Of a stretch of DNA of 64,000 nt, positions 19,831 to 33,429 are shown in pieces. Origin of the DNA: Dryococelus australis (Eukaryota > Arthropoda > Insecta > Phasmatodea > Phasmatidae); NCBI GenBank assembly GCA_029891345.1, contig CM056993.1, forward strand, positions 111,962,623 through 112,026,622, read 5' to 3'. Every line of letters starts with the position of its first letter. The stretch's first letter is position 1. The position numbers were made by a program, and so were the translations under genes. Below the pieces are notes generated by a model. It saw only the letters and a program-made list of their open reading frames with translations, did no database searches and had not been told where the DNA came from.

Positions 19831-21290
19831 TATTCCTGTAGCTTCGGGAAATGATTAACCTGGTGCCTTTTAAGAGAAACCCTTTGTTGAGAGAAAAATC
19901 AGCTCAATACTGATAATACTGGGCCATCTCTGGCTGCAAATCCTTCTGCTTAGGCCATCCCTTATAACAATACTCTGTGAGTATTTGGCAAATTGCATCT
20001 GTGTGGTGGTGCTGATTAATGAGACTGAGAATGTTTTGGGCTACCGATAGACTGTTAACCATCATGTTAACATGAGCTGAGGCTTCTGTGGATAACTCCT
20101 CCTCTATGTTTTCAGAGCTCTGGTTTGGATTCCGCGATAAGCAATCAACCGAAACTCACTGTTTCCGTGGGACATAACAGACAGAATAATTATACTTCAT
20201 TATCTGTATTCTGAAGCGCTGTAGCCTCTGTGTTAACTCGTCAAGGTGTTGAACTAAGGGCTTATGGTCGGTCTCCAGAACAACATGTAAACCTAGGGTA
20301 TATTCCTGCAGCCTTTCAAATGCCCAGGTGAGTGCTAAGGCCTCTTTTTCTATTAGGGCATACCTACGCTCAGTTTATGAGATAACCCTGGAACCATAAC
20401 ATACCACTTCTCTTTAGTTATCCCAATTTAGTTGTATCAATACACAACCCAGTCCATACGATGAACTGCTGGCACTTACGACCAATTTCTTATCTGGATC
20501 AAAGTGTGCCAGACATGGTGCCCAAAGCAAGAGATCCTTAATTTTCTCAAAGGCCTCCTGCTGATGCGGACCCCACATATACATTTGGTCATCCTTCAGT
20601 AAGGAGTTTAGTGGTTCCAGCACTTGGCTTTTCCCTGGTATGTAATTTCCTACATAGTTCACCATCCCTAGGAAGCGCAACAACCCTGCTTTATTGCAAG
20701 GTTTGGTGAACTCTGTAAGCGCTTGAACTCTGCTAGGCTGTACCGATATACCCTCATCTGAAATGACATGGCCTAAAAATGTTACCTCGTCTGTACAAAA
20801 ACACTTTTGGACCTATTTATAGCTATACCATGCTTACTGTACCTGCTAAGGACTTCACGCAGTATCTTGTCATTCTACTCCGCAGTTTCTCCAAACACTA
20901 GGGTGTCGTCAACATGGTGAAGTACCTTAGGCACTCCCTTCAAGACTTCGTGCAATCCGTGAGCTGAAATATTCTAGGGCCGCATTTAATCCGAAGGGAA
21001 GTCGTGTGTACATGAATCTCCCAAATGGTGTTATGAATGCCATCAGGGGTTGGCTCTTCTCACTTAACGGTACGTGATAAAATCTGGAATTGGCATCCAC
21101 TGTACTAAACACTTTGGCACCTTTGAGCTGCGCTAATGTATGCTGAACTTTATGATAGAAAACACTGCCCTGTCTACATACTTATTGAGTTCAGTAAAAT
21201 TGCCACATATTCTTACACCATCCCCTTTTGCAACCACCACCGTATGCGCATGAAATTCTGTTGGACCTTCCCTGTTACGGGTAATGAACT
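19831..21290 (-). pseudogene. reverse transcriptase and RNase H of the Mag-like element
   Basis: Frame 20927-21112 carries FSTVDANSRFYHVPLSEKS and FITPFGRFMYTRLPFGLN, the palm of reverse transcriptase. The catalytic box follows in another frame as LHHVDDTLVFG (20905-20916). Frame 20414-20683 holds the connection region (RFLGMVNYVGNYIP) and the RNase H start (KKLVVSASSSSYGLGCVL), where the expected Asp is Ser. The rest of RNase H at 19890-20400 is broken by stops. Nothing recognisable remains upstream of 21290. Confidence 0.85.
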
Positions 21291-22744
21291 ATAGTATTTA
21301 ACTTTTTGTTATTGATGTGTGTTGGGTTATTTCTTTAAAAGGACGGCATCAGTTTGAATAACGAAGGACTAACCAGTCCAACGAAAAAGAGTCATTAAAA
21401 TCATGCACGCAACTCGTGTCGCTCATTTTTTGTCATACAAAATTAAAATATAGGGGTGAACATGCACACAAATAAGTCTACCGTAACTTTTATTCTGCTC
21501 ATATTTATATGCATTGCTACTTACTGTGTATTAGGTTTATTTAAATTTATTGGTGCTGGGCTTGGTTACTTTGTTGAGATTGGTGGTAAATCACGTTACA
21601 CACAGTGTTTCAAACACCCAGGGCAAAGGCACAACATTGTGATACATAAACAGACTTGGATGTAAATAAATAACTTTGTCATAAAAACAGTTCACATTTA
21701 AAACGTATAAATAGTTCACATCAAATATTTGAAATCATGCACACGCACAGATCCAGCGTAACGATCACCATGCAGCCATACCACGCTATTTCACATGCAG
21801 CGGTTAACGAAACACACTGTAACGGTATATTTATTACTGCTGCGGAAACGCAGATTTATCACAACCTTGTAACTTGCTTAGGTAGGTTTAAAAAATACAA
21901 CGTGTACAAACGTGATGAGGTAATTTGAAGTATTTTTCGGAATAAGTATAATTTTTGCTTCATTTGGTAGAACAGCAACACACCATGTTATGGCTCGCCA
22001 CGTCATGGCTCGCCACGTCTGCCAACTTCACTTTGTTTCTGCCTGCCATCACTACTAAATATATTAAAATAAGTATTCAAACATTAAAATCTCTTTTCAG
22101 TTGTAAAATCAAATTCAGAAATCATTATTTTGCTGTAATATGTATGAAATATGCTACAATTGAAAACATGTACAATTTTATCACGTAGTAGCGAAGTGAA
22201 ATTTCCCAAGTGTGAAAGAGACAGAGAGAGGGTGACAAGCCTCGCTCAGCAAACAGTTGATTTCTGATTCGATAAAACAGTACCATACCATTACGGGCTA
22301 CTCACGATACTTCCCGTTGTTATTTTAAACTGTAAAAAATTAAATATGTTGTCATCGAGGCTACCTAAATATTTAAATATTTCACTAGGAACCATTTAAT
22401 TTACAAATAGTATACTGAAAACTAGGTTAAAATAATATTTGAACTGTGAACTATTTCTTACCGGACGTTGCCAACACGTCACTTCTCTCACTGTTGTTAA
22501 TTCATATTTAAAAAGAAATAAATACTATAAGTTATAGAAGATATTAAGGTAGAGTTTCATTTATTCAATAATACGGTAACTCTTAAGTTAACCACAGTGT
22601 TATATATTTGTGGAATACAGGTTATTGAAAAAACAGGTTGACATGTTATGCCTAGAGTGTTTTCAAAGGTTGATTTTCATAAGTCGCTTCCAATCGGGAA
22701 TAGACTATACACAAATACCTAATTGTGCCTAATTCTCATTCCGT
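21291..22744. other. no gene; AT-rich
   Basis: Only short frames are present. Around 22225 a gagagggtgacaagcc segment resembles one at about 26690 on the far side of the next retroelement, but the match is too short and weak to call LTRs. Confidence 0.35.
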
Positions 22745-23740
22745 CTAATTCCAATTAGACTCCTGGGTTGATAATTTCTTGGAGGCAAAGGCGATGATTG
22801 AGCGCTGTTTGGAATGCTGCTCCTCATGTAGGAGGACTCTGCCGATCGCATCGTTGCTCGCGCCGTATGCCAGTATAATGGGTTTATCCTCATCAAATTT
22901 CTTCAACACTGGCACTTGTAAAATTGCCTGTTTCAAGTTAAGGAATGCGTTAGCTTGGTCGTCCTGCCACTTGAAGGGTACAGACTGCTTGGTCAATTCT
23001 ATGAGAAGGTGCGCAATGATGGCATAGTTTTGAATGTAACGACGAAGGTAGGAGGTTATGCCAAGGAATGTACGTAATTGTTTTAAATTGGTAGGGGCAA
23101 CATCTGCTCTACGGCAAAAACCTAATCTGGGTCAGTGGAAATGCCATTGGGGGTGATGATGATATGGCCTAAAACTTTGACAGTCTGCTCCACTAAGGTA
23201 CATTTCTTGATTTGGACTTTAATGTTAAACATTCTTAACCTCTCAAATACTTTATTAATGTTGTCCAAATGCCCCTCAAAAGTACTGCCCAGTACAAAAA
23301 TATCGTCAATATAAGCAATTGCTGATGTCCACCTGAGGGGGCCTAAAAGGGTGTTTATGAACATCTCGAAGTACTGAGGGGAGTTTGAAAGGCCCATTGT
23401 CATTCTTTTATACTGACACTTACATGTATGCTGTAAAACCCTGAAAAGAGATCTAGGCTGTTAATATATAGGGAGTTTTGCAGGGCTGCTAAAATATCCT
23501 CCGTGCGCAGTAATGGTTATTGGACCCTGGTAAGATATTGGTTCAACTTACGGAAGTCAGTTAAATATCTCAAACTGCCACTTTTTTTGGAAACTACCAA
23601 TCTGGGTGCAGAATAAGGGAGTCCGCGAGCTCTATAATGTTGGCCTGGAGCATGTCATGAATGTGAACTAAGAATTTGTCCATAACTTTAGGACCAATGC
23701 AATACGGCCTCATAGAAATTGGCTTATCCGTGGTTAAGTA
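22745..23740 (-). pseudogene. reverse transcriptase and partial RNase H of the 17.6-like element
   Basis: The catalytic box is intact in AYIDDIFVLGS (23301-23313), preceded by MGLSNSPQYFEMFIN and followed by the thumb (KKCTLVEQTVKVLGHII). Upstream fingers are readable in broken frames to 23740. RNase H starts with KPIILAYGASNDAIGRVL, in which the expected first Asp is Gly, and SIIAFASKKLSTQESNW. The frame then ends and the remaining RNase H is missing. Confidence 0.88.
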
Positions 23741-23749
23741 GAGTTTAAT

Positions 23750-24340
23750 CTAAAAATTGCGGGCTTCGGTGAGCTCTAAAATGGAATCTTCAAACCTGTC
23801 TTTATGAGAATTAATGATGTTGACGATAGAGTCATTTTGCTTAGAATTGAGTTTGGGGTTGATACGAAATGTATGTTGCATTTCAAAAGAATCTAGGGTG
23901 GCTAAGGAGTGCTCTACATTCATAGTATCAACTTGGGGTGAAAAGTCCGAATGGTGTGTTACTTGCACGAGTTTGCGGGGATCGTGGCCATGTATAAGCA
24001 TAATGTTGTACTTAAGGATAGGGATAACATCATACTTGGTAATAAAATCCACTCCTAAGATAATATCTTGTTGAAGACGGTCCACCATCAAAAACTTTTG
24101 ATGATAAGTGTGCCCTGATATTCATAATTTATTAACGGTTTCAAATTTAGGGCGCTGTAAAATGGAGGTAGCCGCAACTAGCATAATGTGTTCTTGCAAT
24201 GGGAAAATCTATTGGTTGGTGACCAATGTAGTGGCGCTACTGCTACGCAAACAGCCAGTGTCGAGTAACACAAGTTATTATTTTCCTTTAATGGATACAA
24301 GAATGCGCAGGGTCGCAGTGCGTATGCTAGGTGGTGGGCA
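23750..24340 (-). pseudogene. aspartic protease of the 17.6-like element
   Basis: The active site reads LVLLDTGCLRS at 24254-24265, an intact D-T-G. The second motif follows in frame 23750-24091 as QQDIILGVDFITKYD. Stops lie just before the active site and after LVTNQ. The linker to reverse transcriptase carries the typical region ending in NSHKDRFEDS. Confidence 0.82.
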
Positions 24341-24559
24341 GGCGACAGTGGATGTAGGGCATACATGTTTATTGAACTCGCTTTGAGCCGCAGATTTGCT
24401 CAGCATATCGTGCAACTTGGTTTCATCATTGCGGACTGCGCTTAAAGCATTTTGGAAACGAATAGGAATGTCCACTGTGCGTTTATGCTGCGGGTGCAAT
24501 AGATAGACTTCTGTGGCTTCAGCCTGAAGGTGTTCTTAAAATTTTTAAAACGGGCGCCA

Positions 24560-26448
24560 GTGTCCATACAAAATTCAAAATTCTGATTGGGGAAAAGTGT
24601 GCAATGCCAACTTTTATATCCCACATAGAAACAGAGGGCGCACGTTTCTTGGGCAAGACTACATGGGCCTTCTACCTTAGGCTGCGTGGCGGTAGTTCGC
24701 TGTTGTTGGGCAACACTGTAATCTAGGACATGCGGTGGTGATGATGAGACAATGCTGAGCGCTGGCTGTCGGGCAAGGGAGGGGGGGGGAAGTGATGTGC
24801 CCTGCGATTCTTGGCTGTGGCCCGCTGCGCACGCGCCAGCAAATGTACTGACGAGTCACGTGACCGACTTAGAATCGCTGGCCTCGCTGGCAGTTTACTT
24901 GGTACATTGCTGAGGGCGGGCTTTAACTGACCTAAATGAGCTTGCGGGTGTTGGTGTGGTGCAATGTGTGTGGCAAGATGAGAATTCTGGGCGTTGCTGA
25001 CAAGAACTTTGCTCTCAGTAATGCGACTAATTGGTGAAATACTAAGTGGTTGCAGGTCACTGTAGGCATTAAATTTCATGATATATGCATACAATTGTGT
25101 AGAGATGACTTTATTGAAAACTGCACGACACCGGTCTTGAACTCGGGTCTGCTGTTCGTGGGTGGGGGATAAATGTTTGTCCCTGTAGTTTGCTTTGTAA
25201 TCTTTCTCTTCTACATGTCCATCGTCTGTGGGGTGTGACCTGAAGGGGCCGGCCTGGTGGTGGGTGTGGTGTTTATAGGGTCCTGTGTGGGATTGGTGTC
25301 TGTATTGTGCTCTGTTTTGTGGCCACACAATTACTGTGTGGCGGTGGTACCTGGGCAGAATGCGCGTGTCTGTGCAGGTGGTGGGTAGGGGTGGCAATGT
25401 AGGAGTTTGAATTTATTGTACAGGACATGGGGGTAGTGTGGTAAAATTGGTTGAGTTTCGGGGTGTCTGCAACTGTTCCTTTAAAATGGCAATTTCTCTG
25501 TGGAGTTTAGCGTGTATTAGGTTTAGTGTATGCTGTTCAATGTGTTGTTGGTAACTGTGCATGCCACGCTCAATGTTTTTAATGTTGTGTAGTAGCTTGT
25601 GTAGTGTTGTGTTGTCCAAAGGGACAAGATATTCAGCAAGTTGTGGCAAAAGAGAGTTCCAAATTATGTTCAAAAATCCTTGTTCAGGCAATTGTGGTGT
25701 ACATTAATTCTTTTAAAAAGTCAAGTTCTCTATATGGGCCGGATCGCTTTTGCCATGTTGTCATGTGGTGTGTAAAAGGTGTTTGTAGTGGTCTTGTGTA
25801 TCAAGTTTGCGGAATGTTTGTAATAATTTGTTTTCAATTTGTTGCCAAGTGATATCAGCCGCTCCGGCATAATATAAGTTTTCGTAGGTCCTCTTTGCAA
25901 CCCCTACCAGATAAAACTTTAGACGGCTGTGTTTGTCAAGTTCAGCCCAACCATTAACTTCACTTGCGGCATTAAATGTGTCCAAAAACTCCTCTATGTT
26001 TTTGTTACTTTCCCCTGAGGAAGTGGGGATATTTTGTGGCTGTAAACTGACTTGAGTAGGGTGTGGAATGTTGGGTGTGATTTACAGTGTTGTCAGGGGC
26101 GTTTACAGACTGTTGTACTGTTGTGTAATTTATGGTTGTGTTTCCGTGTTGCATAGTGTCAGTATTTGTGCTGGGAATTGAAATGAAAAATGGGCTTGTT
26201 GTTTGTAGTGTTGAAAGTGAGCGGGGTCTCAAATAATATCCACTTGTACTAGGTTGATTAACTGTAGAGAGGTGTTGGTGTTGAGTAGTGCTTTCAAGGG
26301 ATGCAATGTGTTGGGTATTATCACCGGTTAACTGCTTAAACAACTGCTCGTGTTTGTCTAGTGTTAGTGTCTGTGCTCCGGATGTACATGTGAGTGTCGT
26401 AACTAATTCTCTGATCATTTGTGTGGTAGAATTGTGTGCTGTGCTCAT
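24560..26448 (-). pseudogene. Gag of the 17.6-like element
   Basis: The start at 26446-26448 (MSTAHNSTTQMIREL) is followed by a Gln/Thr/Ser-rich region. The Gag core is in 25761-25985: DTFNAASEVNGWAELDKHS, KFYLVGVAKRTYENL and ITWQQIENKLLQTF. A helical segment (HSYQQHIEQHTLNLIHAKL) and a Pro/His-rich part follow in other frames. Near 24630 a zinc-knuckle-like CALCFYVGYKSWHC is read, where the expected His of a CCHC knuckle is Tyr. Several frameshifts separate these blocks. Confidence 0.8.
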
Positions 26449-28396
26449 GTCGACATGTTAAGAGAAAAAATGTGTATGTAGGCAGTATATTTGGTGCAGT
26501 GCACTTTTGTGTAAACTTATAAATAAGACAAACTACAAGAAAGGAAGAAGTGGAAATCACTCCGAAGGCACACAAAAACAATTGGAAGTGTTTCACAGCA
26601 ATAAACAGAACAGTGTGTTCCACATGCAATTAGAAGCAATACTTGTGCATTATTGTAGGCTACATAAAAATATAAGCTATACTAGAGGGATGGGAGGGTG
26701 ACAAGGCTGGCCTGGCAAGGCGTGCTACACAAGCAGCTGATGCGTTTGTGGTGAACTGACCTACCATACACTGACACTTACTGCACGTGCCCTAGGCCCG
26801 TGAAGCTAACAGCTGTCACTTTAATTGGTGTGAAAATACTTATGGAAATATTAGCACTGGGAAGGGAACAAGAAAGATAGTCTAATGATATTGAAAATAT
26901 AGCATGACATAAACAGCTGTGAGTAAATATAAAATGCAACATAGAATGTGGGAGGGAAAGAATTACGTGCAAGCATGGATTGGCAATGTGACGCATAGCC
27001 ATGTGTTTTTCTCGCTGTGAACAATATTCTACACACTGCTCAATTGAAAGGTTTAAATACAACGTGAAGCTAACTCGCATAAGTGCGAGGGGGGGTCGAA
27101 AGGCGGGTCCACCAGTGTTACGTCTCGCCTTCCTACCTCCTATCCTCACCACTGAACCAATGATATTTCAAATAGTCTACTATTAGCCTAGGTTGGGGTA
27201 GACGTATGTGGACGGGGGTGTAACTTTACTAGTTCACTAACAACTCAGGACTTATAACACAACTATTTTTATTAAACATTTGACATATAAGTATATAAAT
27301 GGAATTGATACAGTACGTTACAATTTAATTGAACAAGCATTCAGATTACAGTTACTCGCAGGTGGCTCTGTGCCATAAGGTCACAATACAATAATATTAA
27401 ATTCCCTACCCTTGTCAGTTAATATCAATTAGTACTTAAGGGGCCGACGGGGTCTCAACGGGAAATGTTGCGCCCTAACTGCTAGTGTGATGTATGCTCA
27501 CCAATTAGCACTGAGGGACCTCAGAGCTCCTCAAGGCCTTGATGTCGTGATGCTCAGGTTGCCAGCTCCGGCAACTAACGTTGTGGTACCTCAAGTGTTA
27601 TCAAGTCACTGGGGGGCGGGAAGTGGCATCTACTGCCGTTTTATACTCCTTACTCTGTAGGTCAGCGTGGCCTGCTTACAATACTCTCTCAATCCATACC
27701 CCGTTGTATTTTAACTCGTAAATTCCTTGTGGTCTTCGAAGCTTAGGTAGTAACCTTTGTGGGCGGGCGTTTCTGGCCATTACAGTTTGTTTGTTCGTTC
27801 ATTCATTCATTGATTGTCATATAGGCCGGTATAGGGTCATGTCTGCTTCGTGATAACATTGTATCCCATCTGAAGTATGGATGTAGAGAACCTGGTGTTA
27901 GTGGGCATGTGGTGCACACAATGTTCCTGGCAAGGTGGACCCTACTGAGTACTGATCAGAAGAGGAAGGGTTAGTTAATTAACCCTCAGAGCACTGTCAT
28001 GGTTCCATCATGGAAAACAAATGGAGCAGTTTATTGTCTAAGTTGACCCTTATGAAAGCTAGGACAACAGGCATCAGGAAGAGCAGGAATTACTACTCTC
28101 TACTTGGCAGACATCATTGCCTTACAATAACAGAAAAGTAATCAGTCACAGGAAGACTCATTGTGGCATTGCTTTGCAAGGAAATAGTATCATGTTATGT
28201 ACAGTGGAAGTTTTGAAATTTATTGCATATTAATCTTTATGTTTGTACATATATTTAAGTTGTCGTATGATTTATGGTTAAAGGATTTGTATTTATTGTT
28301 CTGCATATAATGTTTAAAGAAATAACTTTTCTTTATGTGGTTGGTGCCTGCTTGAGCTTAGAGCTGGGGCATTCTCAATATCTCTTTGTTCAACAG
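26449..28396. other. no gene seen upstream of the first dynein exon
   Basis: Nothing coding is recognised. The 26449-27200 part may contain the leader and 5' LTR of the 17.6-like element. Bases 27200-27860 hold mixed sequence with an attcattcattcattgatt run at about 27798. The last bases (cctgcttgag ... ctctttgttcaacag) serve as the acceptor of the dynein exon. Confidence 0.4.
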
Positions 28397-28511
28397 GAGA
28401 GATTTCGAAGTGCCCTAGTAGAGTCAGTAAAGTCTCTCGACAACAGAATTGAGGCAGAGGTGGAGGATTTCCAAACTCATGCTCCAATCACATCTGCTTG
28501 GGAGAACAAAG
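28397..28511 (+). CDS. dynein heavy chain, exon with tail/linker residues
   Basis: This 115-bp exon lies between the acceptor tttgttcaacag and the donor gtaatt and ends in phase 1. It encodes ERFRSALVESVKSLDNRI, then EAEVEDFQTHAPITSAWENK. This fits the axonemal dynein heavy chain tail just before the linker, where a long helix ends in an (F)-x-x-x-(G/A)-P-x-T-S motif. The next exon, at 49581, restores the codon (G+AT = Asp) and continues with AVEYLQ, as expected for the family. The dynein heavy chain is the ATP-driven motor of cilia and flagella. I cannot fix the paralogue; the style is nearest to my memory of the inner-arm DNAH2 type, with low certainty. Confidence 0.75.
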
Positions 28512-30334
28512 GTAATTGTGTAATGACATATTTTGTATTGTGACGTTATTAGAAATTTAAGAGTGTAATCTCAGTGCATATCTCTTGTTACTGTGACTAC
28601 TTGGTAATTAAATTAACTTTAAAGAGCTATGAAAACAATTATCTAAATTCTCCATGCATGGATTTTAACTGTGGTTCTTTAAATGTTTACCAGAAAAAAA
28701 ATAGTTATTCTGCTAAAAATATTTTCTATTGTGAATTCAAAAGCAATGATTTTGTATCTACTTGATAACAATTCTATGATAATACTGTGTAACTCATCTC
28801 ATCTCTAGCAGAATACAGGATATTCAGAAACTAAATCAAGCTCATTATTATTAAGCCACAAATTGTGTTAACTATTCAAGAGAAAAGGGAATTATTACAC
28901 ACATGATTTGATTGATTTTCTCCAACTTATTACAGTTTTTGATTGGTTCCACATTACATGTCAGAAATTTTTAATGCACCTGGCTGACTGGGCAGGACTG
29001 TTGGAAAGAGAACAGCTACCCATTTCCCTTTTGCCGTCATTCAATGGAATGCTGGTCATTACAACTGGCACATAACTTATGTCACTACTAGATGTTCCTT
29101 AAATAAGTTGTAAGCACCAGTGTGGGCTAGAGCTGTGCCGATTCACAAAATTATGTAGATGTGTCGAATCACCGATGTGCCAATTCTGTAATGCTGATTC
29201 ACAATGTGCTGCTGATGTATGAAAAATTTTTTGCATATGTTTATGTTGAATTTGGGTTACTTTTATAGTCAACCAATGGTATTGGTGCAGTGCCACACCA
29301 TTAAAAGCAATTTTTAACTTATTTCAGTTAACAGTGCCCCAAAAAGTAAATAGAGTAATTGTAATACAACAAATTATGTAAGTGCAAGTAAAGACAAAAG
29401 AAATGGTTGTCTGTATAAGCATGTATAAGGTGGTTTATGAATTTTGTTACTTTGACAGTCAAGTGATAGGCTTGAAAGAAAAATGATGGATTGTTTTTGT
29501 ACATCATTGGTTCCGCAATAAACAGGGTTAATATTACTTTCAGAATATGTACTCTTTCACGTAATTCTTAAAAAAAAAGTAAACGTAGACTAATTGACAT
29601 TTTGTACTTGGGTACATTGTTACACATTTGGGTTAGTATAAGAATATTTGTGTACAAATAGGAAGATTCAAAATTAATGCTTGTCACAAAATGAATTTTT
29701 AACATGAAAGTTTTACAAATAAACTTGTAAATACAATAAATAGTATAATGAATCTGAAGGGAATGCATTTTATGTTCACTATACAATATGGACCAGAATT
29801 CATTTGCCAATCTCCAACAGGCGATTCGTTGTGGAAAATAAGTTGGGGTGTACAGCGACAACACCACCATGTGGGAGGTACCTATGGAGTGTTGAAAATC
29901 AAATTTTAAAATGGATAAATGAGATGAAACAACTAAAATCGGAGTTGTGTTTCACAAATCAGAGATTGTATATTTTTTAAAATTTGGTGGGTCAAATTGT
30001 TCCCCACATTGTGTATGTAGGGGTTGTCACCCTCCTTTCACAGGGAACTTTGAAATACTAGGCAGTAAAAAAAATGTCAAGGTACATTATAACCCACCAT
30101 GGCACAGTGAAGACAAAAGGTTCTCTTATCCAAACTTGCTCTGGTAAACCGATATCTAGCAAACACCACTCAAAATTTTGAAGGTACGGTTTAGCCCGAC
30201 AGTGGTAGGCAACACATTTGCCACCTGTGCCACGCATGTGCTGGAGGAAATAGGTGAGGGTGTAGTCAGTGCTTGTGTAGAAGTGGCCTATGCTACTGGC
30301 AAGTCAGTTTGTCCCTGCAGTGGATTGTGGCAGC
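28512..30334. other. intron sequence, no gene seen
   Basis: It is the start of the 21,069-bp intron between the first two dynein exons. It is AT-rich, with no coding similarity recognised. Confidence 0.5.
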
Positions 30335-30715
30335 ATGGAATGTTTTATGCGAGTGGAGCTAGCCAACATGGACCTTGTGTACAGAACTGCCAACACAAAT
30401 GCAAGGCAAGCAGTGGTTCTGTACCAGCTGCACTACTCAGCATGATGTGAACCCTCCCGTGCAACATTTGTACATCTCCGTCTGAGATTTCAGGATGAAG
30501 GTTCAACAATAGTGACGAGGCCGAATACTAGAGCACCATGGACAAGACGAACGGAGGCTTTTGATGAGGATGTGCTTTGCTGTGTGCTACAGGAACCTTC
30601 TGTTAGCACATGGGCTGTGGGCCACCGTGTGTGTGCTAACCATTCAATGATACTGCGAGTTATGCACATGAACTACAATTGTAAATGGATATTACAAAGA
30701 CTGGGTCAACAACTG
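30335..30715 (+). pseudogene. DUF4817-like N-terminal domain of a mariner-related transposon
   Basis: The plus strand reads RVELANMDLVYRTANTNARQ and AVVLYQLHYSA, then, after a stop and frame change, FVHLRLRFQDEGS and a helical stretch (EAFDEDVLCCVLQEPSVST). This is the order of the helix-turn-helix DNA-binding region found at the N-terminus of some insect transposon proteins: a search-and-pair helix, a Tyr-x-x-x-(Y/F)P-type segment and a second helix. The catalytic part is missing. It lies in the dynein intron. Confidence 0.5.
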
Positions 30716-31947
<1,232 letters not shown>

Positions 31948-32124
31948 TAGTTTTATTCAAGTGAAGGCAATTTTACATATTTGTATTAAATTTATATTAA
32001 AAAATTACCCTTGGTATTTATATTAGTAACAGCGATAATACTCACATAAATAGAAAATGAGCCTGGCATTAAAAGCAACACTTAATTCACATAGAGGTAA
32101 TTTTACCAAACTTTACTGAGTTTA

Positions 32125-32415
32125 CATTAAAAAAAGTCCAATGACATTGACAGTAGTAACAGTTACAAAGTGGGGTGGAGTGGAGTGACTTGAGCAGCTC
32201 TTAACATCAAAGTCATGAGGGCTAATGAGCATGAAGTGAGGTGAGCATGGAGCAATGCCAGAATGAAAGGACTGGAAAAATGTGAGATCCTTGAGAAAAC
32301 CAGCTGACCAGCGACAGTATCCGGCAAAATTCCCACATGCAAAAATCTGAGAGTGACCCTGCTGGTTATCGAACCAGGATTGCCTGGGTGTGAGGCAAGT
32401 GGTTTGAGACACTTT
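32125..32415 (-). mobile_element. SINE family S1, copy 1
   Basis: In element orientation, a tRNA-like head (cacttgcctcacacccagg, then a B-box-like ggttcgataacc) is followed by a body with ggtcagctggttttctcaag, cagtcctttcattc and gatgttaagagctgctc. The end is tcaatgtcattggac plus a T-rich tail. The copy at 49228-49525 matches head, body and tail on the opposite strand, so this is a dispersed family. It encodes no protein and depends on a LINE for movement. Confidence 0.85.
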
Positions 32416-32829
32416 GTCTCATAAATTACATTAATGCAGCCCTTGAGATCACCTGTCAACTTTGAATGATCGGCGCAGCATTGAAAAATTTGCTTGCAGC
32501 TTGTGTCTACCAACACTGTACATGGACAAATTTACTGAAATTTAAGTGTTTATGTTACTTAAAACTATTTTCTAGTCAACCAAATCAAAATATTTATCAA
32601 AGAAATATGTTTATCCAGTATGATCAATACGGTTGAGAATTGGCTAGAAAGTTAGCATCCAGCTGAATGGAAGTTCAGAATTTTTGTGGGCTTTGTATTT
32701 TAAAAGATTTGGCTCCATATATGTATAGATACGCCCAGTTAAATAGTTATATCACAGTATTATTTTTAATGTTTGGTATTGCCATAAAGGTGACTAGATA
32801 TTTCACACTTTTATACATTATATATATAA

Positions 32830-32835
<6 letters not shown>

Positions 32836-32928
<93 letters not shown>
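32836..32928 (+). repeat. (TA)n microsatellite
   Basis: Nearly pure TA repeat with a taaataaa interruption at both ends. Confidence 0.97.
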
Positions 32929-33429
32929 AATAAATTTCTTTATAATAATTCTTCCTGTCAATATTTTTTCTGGAAAACCAAATGATTTTTCATATAAATA
33001 GTGGCAAAGTATATTTTTGCTAAGGAATTGATGTGTATCATTTGTTCAAAGCCAGAAAACTTAATGTTACGAGTTGTGCTAAATCAATCCTGTTTATTGA
33101 TTCTTGAAAGTGAATTTGTAGGGCTGTGTATAAGCCCTGCTGCTACTTAGAGAAGGGCATCGAAGTAAAATCCCTGCTCACTCTGCTGTGTTTTTGCAAA
33201 ATTTTACTGTTTTTTGGCTTACATTTTGGGATTTTGAGTATACGCATGACTTGCTTTGCAGTGAAGGAAAAATTTCAACTTAGAAAATTTCACATTCCAA
33301 TTCCATGGTTAGGGTGTTTTATACTGTTAGTGTTTGTTTCGGGGTTTTTGATCGTAGACATGTCTATAAGTTTAATCCAAAATCTTAGTAAACCAGTTGT
33401 CATGTTATTGTTTATCCCAGTTACTTGCA

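Larger units (their letters stand above)
18477..21290 (-). mobile_element. Ty3/Gypsy fragment, Mag-like, 5' truncated
   Basis: The 3' half of an element lies on the minus strand: reverse transcriptase, RNase H, integrase, then a purine tract and a short LTR. The peptide style (integrase HPYYSQSNGCAEAAVK; reverse transcriptase HVDDTLVFG) and the short LTR fit Mag-type Gypsy elements, often annotated as K02A2.6-like. Gag and protease are missing; homology stops at about 21290. Pol is broken by frameshifts and by a deletion in the integrase core. Confidence 0.85.
22745..26448 (-). mobile_element. Ty3/Gypsy fragment, 17.6-like lineage, no integrase
   Basis: On the minus strand: Gag (from 26448), protease, reverse transcriptase and the first part of RNase H, then the homology stops at 22745. 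It differs in sequence from family A and from the Mag-like fragment. The truncation cuts inside RNase H after STQESNWN; integrase and 3' LTR are absent. I could not define a 5' LTR upstream of Gag. Confidence 0.85.

Noticed and set aside
22225-26760. LTR pair of the 17.6-like element suggested by gagggtgacaag near 22230 and 26690
   Set aside because: Shared sequence is only about 12-20 bases with weak similarity beyond; no TG...CA ends, primer site or purine tract could be set.
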